Positions 15,729 to 22,901 of a stretch of DNA of 37,783 nucleotides are shown here, one piece after another. This stretch comes from a virus: IMG/VR virus record IMGVR_UViG_3300027902_000156, positions 1 to 37,783 of that record, one strand, 5' to 3'. The notes beneath the pieces are model-generated. The model had not been told where the DNA came from. It was given only the letters and a program-made list of their open reading frames with translations, and did no database searches. Numbering within the stretch: position 1 is the first letter of the stretch; each line of letters opens with the position of its first letter. A program made the translations under genes and the position numbers.

Positions 15729-16426
15729 ATAATCTCTTTTAAACTTACTCTTGGAAAACATTCAATTGCACTATCTGGACAAACATTTATAATCTCAATG
15801 TGCATTTGCTTTGCATCCTCAGCCATTACTGGAAATCCTGATAGGTGTTTATCAAAGGGCAAGTGCATTAATCGTTTTTGATCTTTATCATTCACTGGCC
15901 CTCTTTTATAATGATCATGCCAATGTTGCATATTATCTTTTCCCAACTTCATATCAAATCCCAGTAAATAGATTCTCTTTGCTCCCATTTGAGCAGCCAC
16001 ACTTACTGCTGCTGCTCCTGTATTATGATTCCAACTAACTTTTCCTGGAGCCAGACTTATTCCTTTTGGATGTCCGGTATCTCTTTCCATATACTTAATC
16101 CAAGGTTCACTTCTTGATCCTGGATGACAGGAAATCTTTAAACCAGGAAACTTTGCTAATTCGATTTGTTCTCTATCAAAAAAATTAGCATCACCAAACA
16201 TTACAATATCAATCCAAATTCCAATTCGATAAGCTACATTTATCCCAATGACGTGTTTGTCATGTAAATATGACATATAAGGTGAATAAACGCTTGGAGG
16301 GGAAGAACCTTCAATTACTTGACGGACAATATTAGGTGGTATACCAAACTGTTCTGCTACTGATGGCCCACCCCCTATTATCCAAACGTCACCTCCGTCC
16401 CACATCCGGGGAATTTTCCAACTCAT
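15725..16426 (-). CDS. DUF115/Maf (MptE-like) glycosyltransferase-related protein, 233 aa
   Basis: The sequence fits the DUF115/6-hydroxymethylpterin pyrophosphokinase MptE-like superfamily, which includes the motility accessory factors (Maf) that glycosylate flagellin. Visible are VWIIGGGPS (14-22), VIGINVAYRIGIWIDIVMFGD (strand-loop-strand with Asn and Asp), and HNTGAAAVSVAAQMGAKRIYLLGFDM, the usual conserved core. It is the first gene of cassette 2, and its ATG overlaps the stop of the post-capsid gene (ATGA). If it acts like Maf it could attach the first sugar to a Ser/Thr of a virion protein. That is inference from family and position. Confidence 0.68.
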   Translation of the reverse strand: MSWKIPRMWDGGDVWIIGGGPSVAEQFGIPPNIVRQVIEGSSPPSVYSPYMSYLHDKHVIGINVAYRIGIWIDIVMFGDANFFDREQIELAKFPGLKISCHPGSRSEPWIKYMERDTGHPKGISLAPGKVSWNHNTGAAAVSVAAQMGAKRIYLLGFDMKLGKDNMQHWHDHYKRGPVNDKDQKRLMHLPFDKHLSGFPVMAEDAKQMHIEIINVCPDSAIECFPRVSLKEII

Positions 16427-16812
16427 TTTGCCAGATCGTTAATCAATTGTTCAGCTATTGCTTTTGCAAGGGGTTGTGTATTCATAACCTTACCTTGTCC
16501 GTCAACTACATCAAACAATGATTTACTTTTCCCACGTGGTTTGATTTCATAAACCACTTTTACTGGTTCAGGTAGTTTTTCTGCCTGTGCTGCTTTTGCA
16601 GCATCCAGTGGAATTATTGTATCTTTAAAAGATTGCGGGATTTCACTTGGCAAGGCTGAGAATACTTCTCCTTGTTTAATTATTTTATTCTGCCCACCAA
16701 TATTTAATCTTAATGAACCTCCACCAATCTTCCTGTAACGAAGTTTTGCTTGTCCTGTAATTGCAGGAACTTCTTCTTCAGGAGCTTTTTTTACACTCTT
16801 TGTACGTTCCAT
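16423..16812 (-). CDS. Small post-capsid protein of unknown function, 129 aa
   Basis: I do not recognise a family. The N-terminus (residues 1-20) is charged and disordered-looking (MERTKSVKKAPEEE). A likely beta domain follows (LRYRKIGGGSLRLNIGGQNKIIKQGEVFSAL), then an Ala/Pro-rich linker and a helical end (LAKAIAEQLINDL). It lies between the capsid and the head-tail genes, where head-fibre, decoration or neck proteins occur. It directly precedes, with a 4-base overlap, the Maf-like gene, so it is a candidate substrate or partner for glycosylation. There is no Shine-Dalgarno at ATG 16812. Confidence 0.5.
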   Translation of the reverse strand: MERTKSVKKAPEEEVPAITGQAKLRYRKIGGGSLRLNIGGQNKIIKQGEVFSALPSEIPQSFKDTIIPLDAAKAAQAEKLPEPVKVVYEIKPRGKSKSLFDVVDGQGKVMNTQPLAKAIAEQLINDLAK

Positions 16813-16842
16813 AATTTTAATTTTTAAAAGTTTAAATGAAAA

Positions 16843-16858
16843 ATCACTTGATTAGTGA
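16843..16858 (-). repeat. 16-base hairpin repeat, copy after the major capsid gene
   Basis: Identical in all 16 bases to the element at 7743-7758, this copy starts 15 bases beyond the capsid stop codon. In the minus direction TCACT-AATCA-AGTGA is followed by TTTTTC, so this copy looks more like a weak intrinsic terminator than the other. Confidence 0.72.
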
Positions 16859-16873
16859 ATTTCAATTAAAATA

Positions 16874-18019
16874 TCAGGCAAGATGCACAATACCCGATTT
16901 TCCATTCTGATCACTTCTGATCTGTGGAACCTGAATGGTCATTACTTTGAATTTAGTAACCATACCACCTTCGGTAGCCCACTCAACATTGGTAAGATCC
17001 ATTCCACGAACCAGACGAACAACATCCGGTGTCATCTGAACCAAAAGAACGTTATCAGCAGTTAATGTGTCAATAACTTTGATTCCCTGAATACCAGCTA
17101 TTGCCAGAATCCTTGAACGGATTGTTACACCCGGACTTTCTACATCATAATCACCATCAAGAATGGTTTCATATAATGTCGGGATATAAAGCATCCATGG
17201 TCCATAATGATAAGCAGCCAGACTGATTTCCTTGAGAGCAAGAACACAATCAACAATCTTTTTACCAGTTGAACCGGAGTCATTCCAATGTGCTCCCGGA
17301 ACTGAACTGAATGATACCTGATTTCTGTCAGGATGATTCAGATAACTGTAAATAGTATTTCTTACCCTGCTATCGGTTTCACCGAATGAATAGGTAGTGT
17401 CTGTGAACAGCATCTTTTCCAACTTCTCATTGATCCTGCGAGCAGCTCTTTCAGCCATGGTTGTATCCAGTGGATTTCCCATATTACGACTGGTAGCAAG
17501 TACCCTTGCATTGATCTCATAATCCATGTGAAGTATTGGAATCGGCAGGTAGTTGTGCTGGAAGACAGGACGATCACCACGACTTCTGGTAACACCATCC
17601 ATTGTCAGATCAGCTTCACCTGCTTCACTTACATCATGCCATTCAAGCACGGTTGTTCCCATGCCACCGTTCCCAAGGTTATAAACAAGTCCCTTGGAAA
17701 TAAGGTCGTCAACTCCCCCCAGTCTGTAACGAGCTGGTTCAAGAATAGCCTCATCAAGTTGTTTCCACTCATCCCTGCGTAATACATTCGAATAATTCTG
17801 AATAGGTATCTGTGCAGGAACAACAGCATAACTCGTAGGAAGTTTGGGATTTCCACCTTTGTAAAGTGAAATATAAACACCCCAATTTCCTCTCTTGTCC
17901 TGTGCGAAGAATGGACGCTTACTTCCAGCGTCTATTCTACCGGTCTGAGCAAAGTTGTTTGCAAGTTCACCGTAGGTTTGTCCATTCGCAAGGACGACAT
18001 CCATTTGTACATTTTCCAT
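16874..18019 (-). CDS. Major capsid protein, HK97-fold, 381 aa
   Basis: Length, position after the protease/scaffold and decoration genes, and strong translation signals identify the main shell protein. The N-terminal ~100 residues carry RRDEWKQLDEAILEPARYRLGG, which resembles the start of encapsulin-like HK97-fold capsid proteins. It continues with a helical spine (AERAARRINEKLEKMLF) and ends with an A-domain-like KVMTIQVPQIRSDQNGKSGIVHLA, similar to 'vpr.R.d..g..giv'. A Shine-Dalgarno AAAGGAGG stands eight bases before ATG 18019. The gene sits between the two sugar cassettes. Ser/Thr-rich surface loops (residues 215-250) are possible glycosylation sites, but no such site can be read. Confidence 0.88.
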   Translation of the reverse strand: MENVQMDVVLANGQTYGELANNFAQTGRIDAGSKRPFFAQDKRGNWGVYISLYKGGNPKLPTSYAVVPAQIPIQNYSNVLRRDEWKQLDEAILEPARYRLGGVDDLISKGLVYNLGNGGMGTTVLEWHDVSEAGEADLTMDGVTRSRGDRPVFQHNYLPIPILHMDYEINARVLATSRNMGNPLDTTMAERAARRINEKLEKMLFTDTTYSFGETDSRVRNTIYSYLNHPDRNQVSFSSVPGAHWNDSGSTGKKIVDCVLALKEISLAAYHYGPWMLYIPTLYETILDGDYDVESPGVTIRSRILAIAGIQGIKVIDTLTADNVLLVQMTPDVVRLVRGMDLTNVEWATEGGMVTKFKVMTIQVPQIRSDQNGKSGIVHLA

Positions 18020-18040
18020 TATTATTTCCTCCTTTTGCGT

Positions 18041-18550
18041 TTAGATAATCCTTATTACAACATACTGCTCAGTTGATCTTGCTTCCGATTCGTCAGTAGA
18101 CAAAGATGTGGTATCACTGGCTGTAAGAACAACACCAATGATATGTTTGTCATACTGTGAATGAGCTGCCTGTGAATCTGCTGATTCCCAACTTTCATTG
18201 GTTCTCGTAACTTTCCTTACCTGACCAAGTCCATTGGATTCAACAAAGTCTCCAACGACAAGAGCTTCCTCATCTGCCTGACGAGCATAAACAGCTTCTC
18301 CAGGCTGTGCATGCCATACCTGAACCCGATCTCCTGATGCATAAGCACCATTTACTCCAATGCCTTTTCCCTGAAGTTCATCTTCAAGAGCAAACATTGC
18401 AGCAGCAGTCTTACCGGCACCACTATGTCTCTTGACCGTTCCTTCTGTAGTAGTAAACTCTACCAAGTCTCCAGGGTAGATCACACCAGAAGCTTTTCCT
18501 TCAAAGACGATGTCGGAATACTTTTTGATTTTAATTGTATTGTAACCCAT
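18041..18550 (-). CDS. Capsid decoration/cement protein, 169 aa
   Basis: A beta-rich protein immediately before the capsid gene, the common place for decoration (cement) proteins. It contains SGVIYPGDLVEFTTTEGTVKRHSGAG, then MFALEDELQGKGI and YASGDRVQVWHAQPGEAVYAR, a pattern shared by capsid cement or DUF2190-like proteins that bind the outer capsid. It has a strong Shine-Dalgarno (AAGGAGG, seven bases before ATG 18550). Being exposed on the head surface, it is another candidate acceptor for the glycans. Confidence 0.68.
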   Translation of the reverse strand: MGYNTIKIKKYSDIVFEGKASGVIYPGDLVEFTTTEGTVKRHSGAGKTAAAMFALEDELQGKGIGVNGAYASGDRVQVWHAQPGEAVYARQADEEALVVGDFVESNGLGQVRKVTRTNESWESADSQAAHSQYDKHIIGVVLTASDTTSLSTDESEARSTEQYVVIRII

Positions 18551-18562
18551 TGTCTTTCCTCC

Positions 18563-19027
18563 TTATTTTTTAGCGGTTTCAAATACAATACCTGTCGGAG
18601 CAAGTGGTTCAATCTCACCAGCATTGGACTGAATTACTCCACCCCCTGCTATTGAATAATCATGCACATCCTCCTTCTTTACGGAATCAAAAACTCTTTT
18701 CAGAGTATCTTCATCCATCCCATTGAGAGCTGCATCCGGCCACAGCTCTTTGCTGGTATTTGCCTGGATGCTCTGGATCATCTTACTCTTAGCTTCAGCA
18801 CGCTGTTTTGCCAGAAAGGCAAGATCAGCGGTCTGCTCTGGAGTAAGTTTATTTACTTCGACTGGTTTCTCAACTATCTTTTCAACCACCTTTGGAGTGA
18901 GTTTATCCAGTTGAGGTGCAGTCAAAGTATTCAACATTTCCCTGTCCGTTTCGACAAAGCCTGACTCCTTATTGGCAATCAGTGCATCTATCTTCTTGAC
19001 GCATTCGGGACATTTGTTTTCTGACAT
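18563..19027 (-). CDS. Scaffold protein from an internal in-frame start, 154 aa
   Basis: Codon 357 of the protease gene is an ATG at 19027, preceded by AAAAAGGAGG five bases upstream, one of the strongest Shine-Dalgarno sites in the window. It follows directly on the low-complexity linker that separates the protease from the scaffold. The product starts MSENKCPECVKKIDALI, is helical and charged with repeated VEKIVEKPVEV, and is the size expected of a scaffold. Lambda C/Nu3 uses the same arrangement, with an internal start giving a separate scaffold. A CPEC pair near the start is unusual. Confidence 0.78.
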   Translation of the reverse strand: MSENKCPECVKKIDALIANKESGFVETDREMLNTLTAPQLDKLTPKVVEKIVEKPVEVNKLTPEQTADLAFLAKQRAEAKSKMIQSIQANTSKELWPDAALNGMDEDTLKRVFDSVKKEDVHDYSIAGGGVIQSNAGEIEPLAPTGIVFETAKK

Positions 19028-20095
19028 TTTGTCCTCCTTTTTAAAATTATTACTATTATTATCATTGTCTCCACTCCCCGCTTTCCCGGTGTTCTGGGAA
19101 GAGTGAATATCTTCTTTAAAGTTTGTTATATCTATTCCATAATGCTTAGCTTTAGCAGCAATTTTAGTATGAGCTGATTTCTTTTGCTCAGCACTTACTC
19201 CTTGCACCTGATTAAACCTTGACATAGCTGCTCGAACATGAGCCTCATCAAATATTGGTAGGTGACTATCTGAATCATCCTTGCCCGGAATAGCATAAAA
19301 CTCAGCAAGAGACATTCCCAATGCTTTCCTCTTAGATGCCATATCAGTTACTTGAGCATTAACTCCTAATCCACATCCATCAGCAACAGAGCAAGCTCCA
19401 GCACATTCAGTAAGAATTGCCAAATGATCTGGACGATGATTTACTGCTATTGCATCATAATGTTCACCTTCCCATTCTCCAGGTGTTTCTTCTTCATCCG
19501 AAAACAAACCTAAACTTATTTCAAGCACTTTCCCAGCAAGTATATCTGCATGAATAGAAGGAGCTATTTCAAACAATTTATCCTCATCCAACCATACATT
19601 TGCTTTCAGTTTCTTTCCGTCAACATTGGTACTATAAATTCTACCAACCGTTCTTGTATCAATCACTTCTGGAGAGTTGGCTGATATACTTTGCCCTTCT
19701 TCTTCTGGATGATCAATAGCAACCGGGATCCCATTCCAAGATGCCGGGAACTTACCAAGTTCAGCTATGGAATGAAATATAGGACCATGACTTCCATTAT
19801 GAACACCTTCCACCATCATTGTAACAGGAACAATCATATGAGGTTTACCCTGATGTACTTTTAATTCCACATCATAAGCATCTTCCTGCTTACTTTTATA
19901 AGATTTATAGTTTTCACTATTGTTTGCTATTACTCCATTTGCTTGTTTAATGGCAGAAGGAGCACAGGTTTCATCTGTTCCACCTTTGGCCAAACATTTG
20001 GAAAGAACTGTATTTGCAATTCTTACCCACTGTTTCTTTTGCTTATCAGTAAGCCCTTTTTTGTGCTTATCCACATCTTCAACGGTCCAAGGCAT
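18563..20095 (-). CDS. Capsid maturation protease with C-terminal scaffold, 510 aa
   Basis: Three parts are visible. Residues 1-60 (PWTVEDVDKHKKGLTDKQKKQW) form a ChaB-like helical domain often found before this protease. Residues about 75-260 are a DUF2213-like prohead protease with candidate catalytic His129 in AIDHPEEEG and Ser194 in LEISLGLF. Residues 270-335 form another helical domain (HVRAAMSRFNQVQGVSAEQKKSAH). After an Asn/Asp-rich linker, the last 154 residues form a helical scaffold. The gene starts with GGAGGGT before ATG 20095, and contains a second start at 19027. It follows sugar cassette 1 after a 12-base gap. Confidence 0.85.
   Translation of the reverse strand: MPWTVEDVDKHKKGLTDKQKKQWVRIANTVLSKCLAKGGTDETCAPSAIKQANGVIANNSENYKSYKSKQEDAYDVELKVHQGKPHMIVPVTMMVEGVHNGSHGPIFHSIAELGKFPASWNGIPVAIDHPEEEGQSISANSPEVIDTRTVGRIYSTNVDGKKLKANVWLDEDKLFEIAPSIHADILAGKVLEISLGLFSDEEETPGEWEGEHYDAIAVNHRPDHLAILTECAGACSVADGCGLGVNAQVTDMASKRKALGMSLAEFYAIPGKDDSDSHLPIFDEAHVRAAMSRFNQVQGVSAEQKKSAHTKIAAKAKHYGIDITNFKEDIHSSQNTGKAGSGDNDNNSNNFKKEDKMSENKCPECVKKIDALIANKESGFVETDREMLNTLTAPQLDKLTPKVVEKIVEKPVEVNKLTPEQTADLAFLAKQRAEAKSKMIQSIQANTSKELWPDAALNGMDEDTLKRVFDSVKKEDVHDYSIAGGGVIQSNAGEIEPLAPTGIVFETAKK
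19028..19038 (-). promoter_or_regulatory. Strong internal ribosome binding site for the scaffold
   Basis: The minus strand reads AAGGAGGACAAA immediately before ATG 19027, a near-perfect anti-SD match with optimal spacing. It lies within a coding region where its amino acids fall in a low-complexity linker, so the bases are probably kept for ribosome binding rather than for protein sequence. Confidence 0.75.
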
Positions 20096-20107
20096 GATTT
20101 TACCCTC

Positions 20108-20566
20108 CTATCTTTTTAAGTTTAAATACACTGGTTTCCCTGAATATATAATTGAACTCAAGTTATATTCCATTGTTGGATGGAGATGTACAATATTCTT
20201 AAATTGCTGCAATATTATATCATCACTTGCATCGTGACTAAATCCTTCCGTTTCATAATCCTTATCCCTTCCACTTCCAACCATTATTACTGGAATTTCC
20301 TCATGATTCATATAATTACGAATGGTTTCAAATGCTCTAAACAAAAATGGAGTAATTGTATAAACCACAGGAATCTTACCTCCCAATGAAAGTCCAACTG
20401 CTATATTTATCATTACTTGTTCAGCTGCTCCAACATTATAAAATTGATTAGGTAACTCATTTTGTATTTTATCAAGCAAACCAAATCCCATGTCAGCAGT
20501 AATGAGAATAATACTATCATCTTTCTTCATTAACTCATACAAGTCCGATGCAAACTTTTCTCTCAT
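20108..20566 (-). CDS. Transketolase-like subunit, pyrimidine-binding half, 152 aa
   Basis: This is the second half of a split thiamine-diphosphate enzyme. FYNVGAAEQVMINIAVGLSLGG carries the Glu (GAAEQ) that activates the cofactor, and PVVYTITPFLFRAFETIRNYM follows in transketolase order. It ends after the pyrimidine-binding domain: the third, C-terminal domain of normal transketolases (making about 300 aa subunits) is absent. ATGA overlap with the first half shows they are made together. In sugar clusters, such pairs transfer two-carbon units, for example to build branched sugars. The exact reaction here is unknown. Confidence 0.75.
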   Translation of the reverse strand: MREKFASDLYELMKKDDSIILITADMGFGLLDKIQNELPNQFYNVGAAEQVMINIAVGLSLGGKIPVVYTITPFLFRAFETIRNYMNHEEIPVIMVGSGRDKDYETEGFSHDASDDIILQQFKNIVHLHPTMEYNLSSIIYSGKPVYLNLKR

Positions 20567-21141
20567 AATCTTATATAATGTGCTGATAAACCTTCCAATC
20601 CATAATCACTCACCTTTGTTATCCTGTATCGAATATTAGGGATTAAAAACATTATTTGTCCAAGCATCCAAGCCTCAACCTTACCATAGGCTGACCATCC
20701 GTTAAAGTTAAGATAAACTTTTAGATTATCAACTTTATATTTCTTAATAATATTTGCTGCCTCATAAATAGAACCTTCAAAGCATTCTCCATCCGATATT
20801 AAGCAGTAAACATCTCTCTGCCTGTTTGCCAGTGCTAATCCTACAGCAATGGGCAAACCATGTCCTAAACTACCTGTACTACAATAAAGACCACAACTCC
20901 CGCAACGATCAGGATGCGTGCCGTGATGGGCAAATATCTTTTCTGCATCTATTCCCAAATACTTTTCAATAACTACATAAAGAGCCAATCCAGCATGACC
21001 ACATGAAAGTACAAAAGGTTCATCCTCCTTCTTAGAAGCATATATTTCATCTATAATACCTACAGATGTTAAACAACTGCCAAGATGAGCAAGATGCAAC
21101 TTCTTTGAAATCTCTAATATCCGTTTATGAAGATTATTCAT
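20563..21141 (-). CDS. Transketolase-like subunit, diphosphate-binding half, 192 aa
   Basis: The thiamine-diphosphate binding half. Seen in order: FVLSCGHAGLALY (like 'LSKGHA..alY'), HGTHPDR, TGSLGHGLPIAVGLALA, and the cofactor motif SDGECFEGSIYEAANI, ending VDNLKVYLNFNGWSAYG. The usual GDG is SDG and the usual D-x-N is N-F-N, both mild changes. It is shorter than free-standing N-subunits (about 270 aa), ending soon after the domain core. It overlaps the aminotransferase gene before it and its partner gene after it by 4 bases each. Confidence 0.78.
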   Translation of the reverse strand: MNNLHKRILEISKKLHLAHLGSCLTSVGIIDEIYASKKEDEPFVLSCGHAGLALYVVIEKYLGIDAEKIFAHHGTHPDRCGSCGLYCSTGSLGHGLPIAVGLALANRQRDVYCLISDGECFEGSIYEAANIIKKYKVDNLKVYLNFNGWSAYGKVEAWMLGQIMFLIPNIRYRITKVSDYGLEGLSAHYIRL

Positions 21142-22250
21142 ACTTTCAAAATATTCTTAATACAATCACAAATATACTTAACTTCATTTTGTGTCAAATC
21201 ATGCTTACTTGGTAAGTTAATTCCATTCTTACCAAGGAATGTTGCAACAAAATTATCAACATTCTTAAACATTGGAAAAGAACTCATTGGTGGAAAGAAT
21301 GGTCTGGTATCAATTCCACAAGTCTTAAGAGTTTCCATTAACTGATCTCTCGTAACATCAAATTCTCTTTGTAACACAATTGATGTCATCCAATATAATG
21401 GTTTAAATTTAGTATCTTCACTTGATTCAATGTTTAACATTAACCCATCAATACTTTCCAATTCCTGATAGTACCAATCATAAATCTGTCTTTTCTTGGC
21501 TACCAACTCATCAATTCTTTCCAACTGAGCCAACCCCATTGCTGCCTGTAAATTAGACATTTTATATTTGAATCCAATATCACTTATATCAAATCCTACT
21601 CCTGATCTACCATGTTCTGAAAAATGTTTTACCTTATTAAAGGTTTCTTCATCATCTGTAACAAGCATTCCTCCCTCACCAGTGGAAAGTGTCTTGGCTC
21701 CTTGAAAACTAAAACAACCTACATTACCAAAACTACCTGTTTTCTTACCATGTGACAACGCTCCAATTGATGGTGCAGCATCTTCTATAACTTTTAATTC
21801 ACAATCATAAGCTATTTCAAGTATATATTTCATTTCAGAAGGAGTTCCATATAAATGAACTGGAATAATAGCCTTTGTTCTTTTTGTTACTTTCTTTATA
21901 ATTTCTTCTGGATCAATAGTCCAATGGTGTGGTAATACATCAACAAACACTGGAGTTGCTCCTGTATAACAAACTGCACTTGCTGTTGCTATCCAAGACA
22001 AATCAGGAACAATTACTTCATCACCTTTCCCCACCCCCAATGCCACCAAGGCTAAATGTAATGCCCCAGTACAAGACGATGTAGTCAAAGCATATTTAAC
22101 CCCAATATATCTGGCAAAGGATTCCTCGAATCTCTTTACATAATCATTACAATGCTCACCATGACCATTGGTAATAGCATCAGTAACGTAATCAATTTCT
22201 TTTTGCGTTATAGAAGGTCCAGCAGTTAATATCATTTTATCTACTTGCAT
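21138..22250 (-). CDS. DegT/DnrJ/EryC1 sugar aminotransferase, 370 aa
   Basis: This PLP-dependent enzyme moves an amino group onto a nucleotide-linked keto sugar. The Schiff-base lysine is Lys186 in SFQGAKTLSTGEGG, with VIEDAAPSIGA (cofactor Asp) before it and SSCTGALHLAL (57-69) binding the phosphate. The overall sequence is close to the perosamine synthase group that works on 4-keto-6-deoxy hexoses, though substrate specificity cannot be read from motifs. It overlaps the acetyltransferase gene by 10 bases. ATG 22235 (MILTAGPSI) is an alternative start. Together with the GNAT gene it could make an N-acetylated amino sugar. Confidence 0.83.
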   Translation of the reverse strand: MQVDKMILTAGPSITQKEIDYVTDAITNGHGEHCNDYVKRFEESFARYIGVKYALTTSSCTGALHLALVALGVGKGDEVIVPDLSWIATASAVCYTGATPVFVDVLPHHWTIDPEEIIKKVTKRTKAIIPVHLYGTPSEMKYILEIAYDCELKVIEDAAPSIGALSHGKKTGSFGNVGCFSFQGAKTLSTGEGGMLVTDDEETFNKVKHFSEHGRSGVGFDISDIGFKYKMSNLQAAMGLAQLERIDELVAKKRQIYDWYYQELESIDGLMLNIESSEDTKFKPLYWMTSIVLQREFDVTRDQLMETLKTCGIDTRPFFPPMSSFPMFKNVDNFVATFLGKNGINLPSKHDLTQNEVKYICDCIKNILKV

Positions 22251-22900
22251 AATTTCATATAAGTATAATAACGATCAGGAGAAATACCATCAACTGAAAA
22301 CTCAGGTTTTTCCATCCATTCAGTAATCTCAGGTTTTTCCACCTTATATAAAGGAATATCCCGTTGTCTTTCAAATCCAAGTCTTTCATAAAACTTAATT
22401 GCATGAACATTATCTGATAATACCCGTAAATAAATATCTCTCACTAACTTTCTCTTTGCCCATGAAATAAGAGTTTGGGTGGCTAAAGACATTAATCCTT
22501 TCTCATCTTTCTTCCCCCGAACCACATTATCTATTTCACAAGTATTCTCCTCAAAATTAAAACTGGATAATCCTAAATGTCCAATAGGTGTTCCTTTCAA
22601 AGTATAAACAAAAAACAAAATTCTATCTTCTCTTGGAAGCAAAATATTATCAAACCAGTGTTCTGTCTTTGTTATTGATCCTTGAAAAGAATTAGCAAAC
22701 CCAATAGGATTTTCCATTCTCCATAAGCATACTAAATGAATATACTTAGGACAAGTCAATTTATAAAAGAACGTCACCGGCTTCAAAAATCCAACAAGTC
22801 CATTTTCACTTTGAATAGGAATTGATCTCCATTCATCTGCCGGACTTTTACATTTGTATTTATCCAGAACCTTAATAACTCCTAATTGATAATCAGTCAT
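22241..22900 (-). CDS. GNAT acetyltransferase, 219 aa
   Basis: Residues about 90-185 form a GNAT domain: LFFVYTLKGTPIGHLGLSSF, the acetyl-CoA loop RGKKDEKGLMS, and YLRVLSDNVHAIKFYERLGFE, a characteristic C-terminal motif. In sugar clusters such enzymes acetylate the amine put on by a neighbouring aminotransferase, and the sugar aminotransferase gene follows directly with a 10-base overlap. The first 80 residues and the last 25 are not typical and may hold substrate. One base separates it from the dehydrase gene. Confidence 0.75.
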   Translation of the reverse strand: MTDYQLGVIKVLDKYKCKSPADEWRSIPIQSENGLVGFLKPVTFFYKLTCPKYIHLVCLWRMENPIGFANSFQGSITKTEHWFDNILLPREDRILFFVYTLKGTPIGHLGLSSFNFEENTCEIDNVVRGKKDEKGLMSLATQTLISWAKRKLVRDIYLRVLSDNVHAIKFYERLGFERQRDIPLYKVEKPEITEWMEKPEFSVDGISPDRYYTYMKLCK

Positions 22901-22901
22901 A

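Noticed and set aside
15729-15761. N-terminal 11-residue extension of the first GT11 enzyme
   Set aside because: Family members begin at the equivalent of MNIVKI, and ATG 15728 gives a 4-base overlap with the upstream gene.
17362-17880. Alternative-frame proteins within the capsid gene
   Set aside because: They fall within the strongly supported capsid frame, have no start signals and show no recognisable domain.
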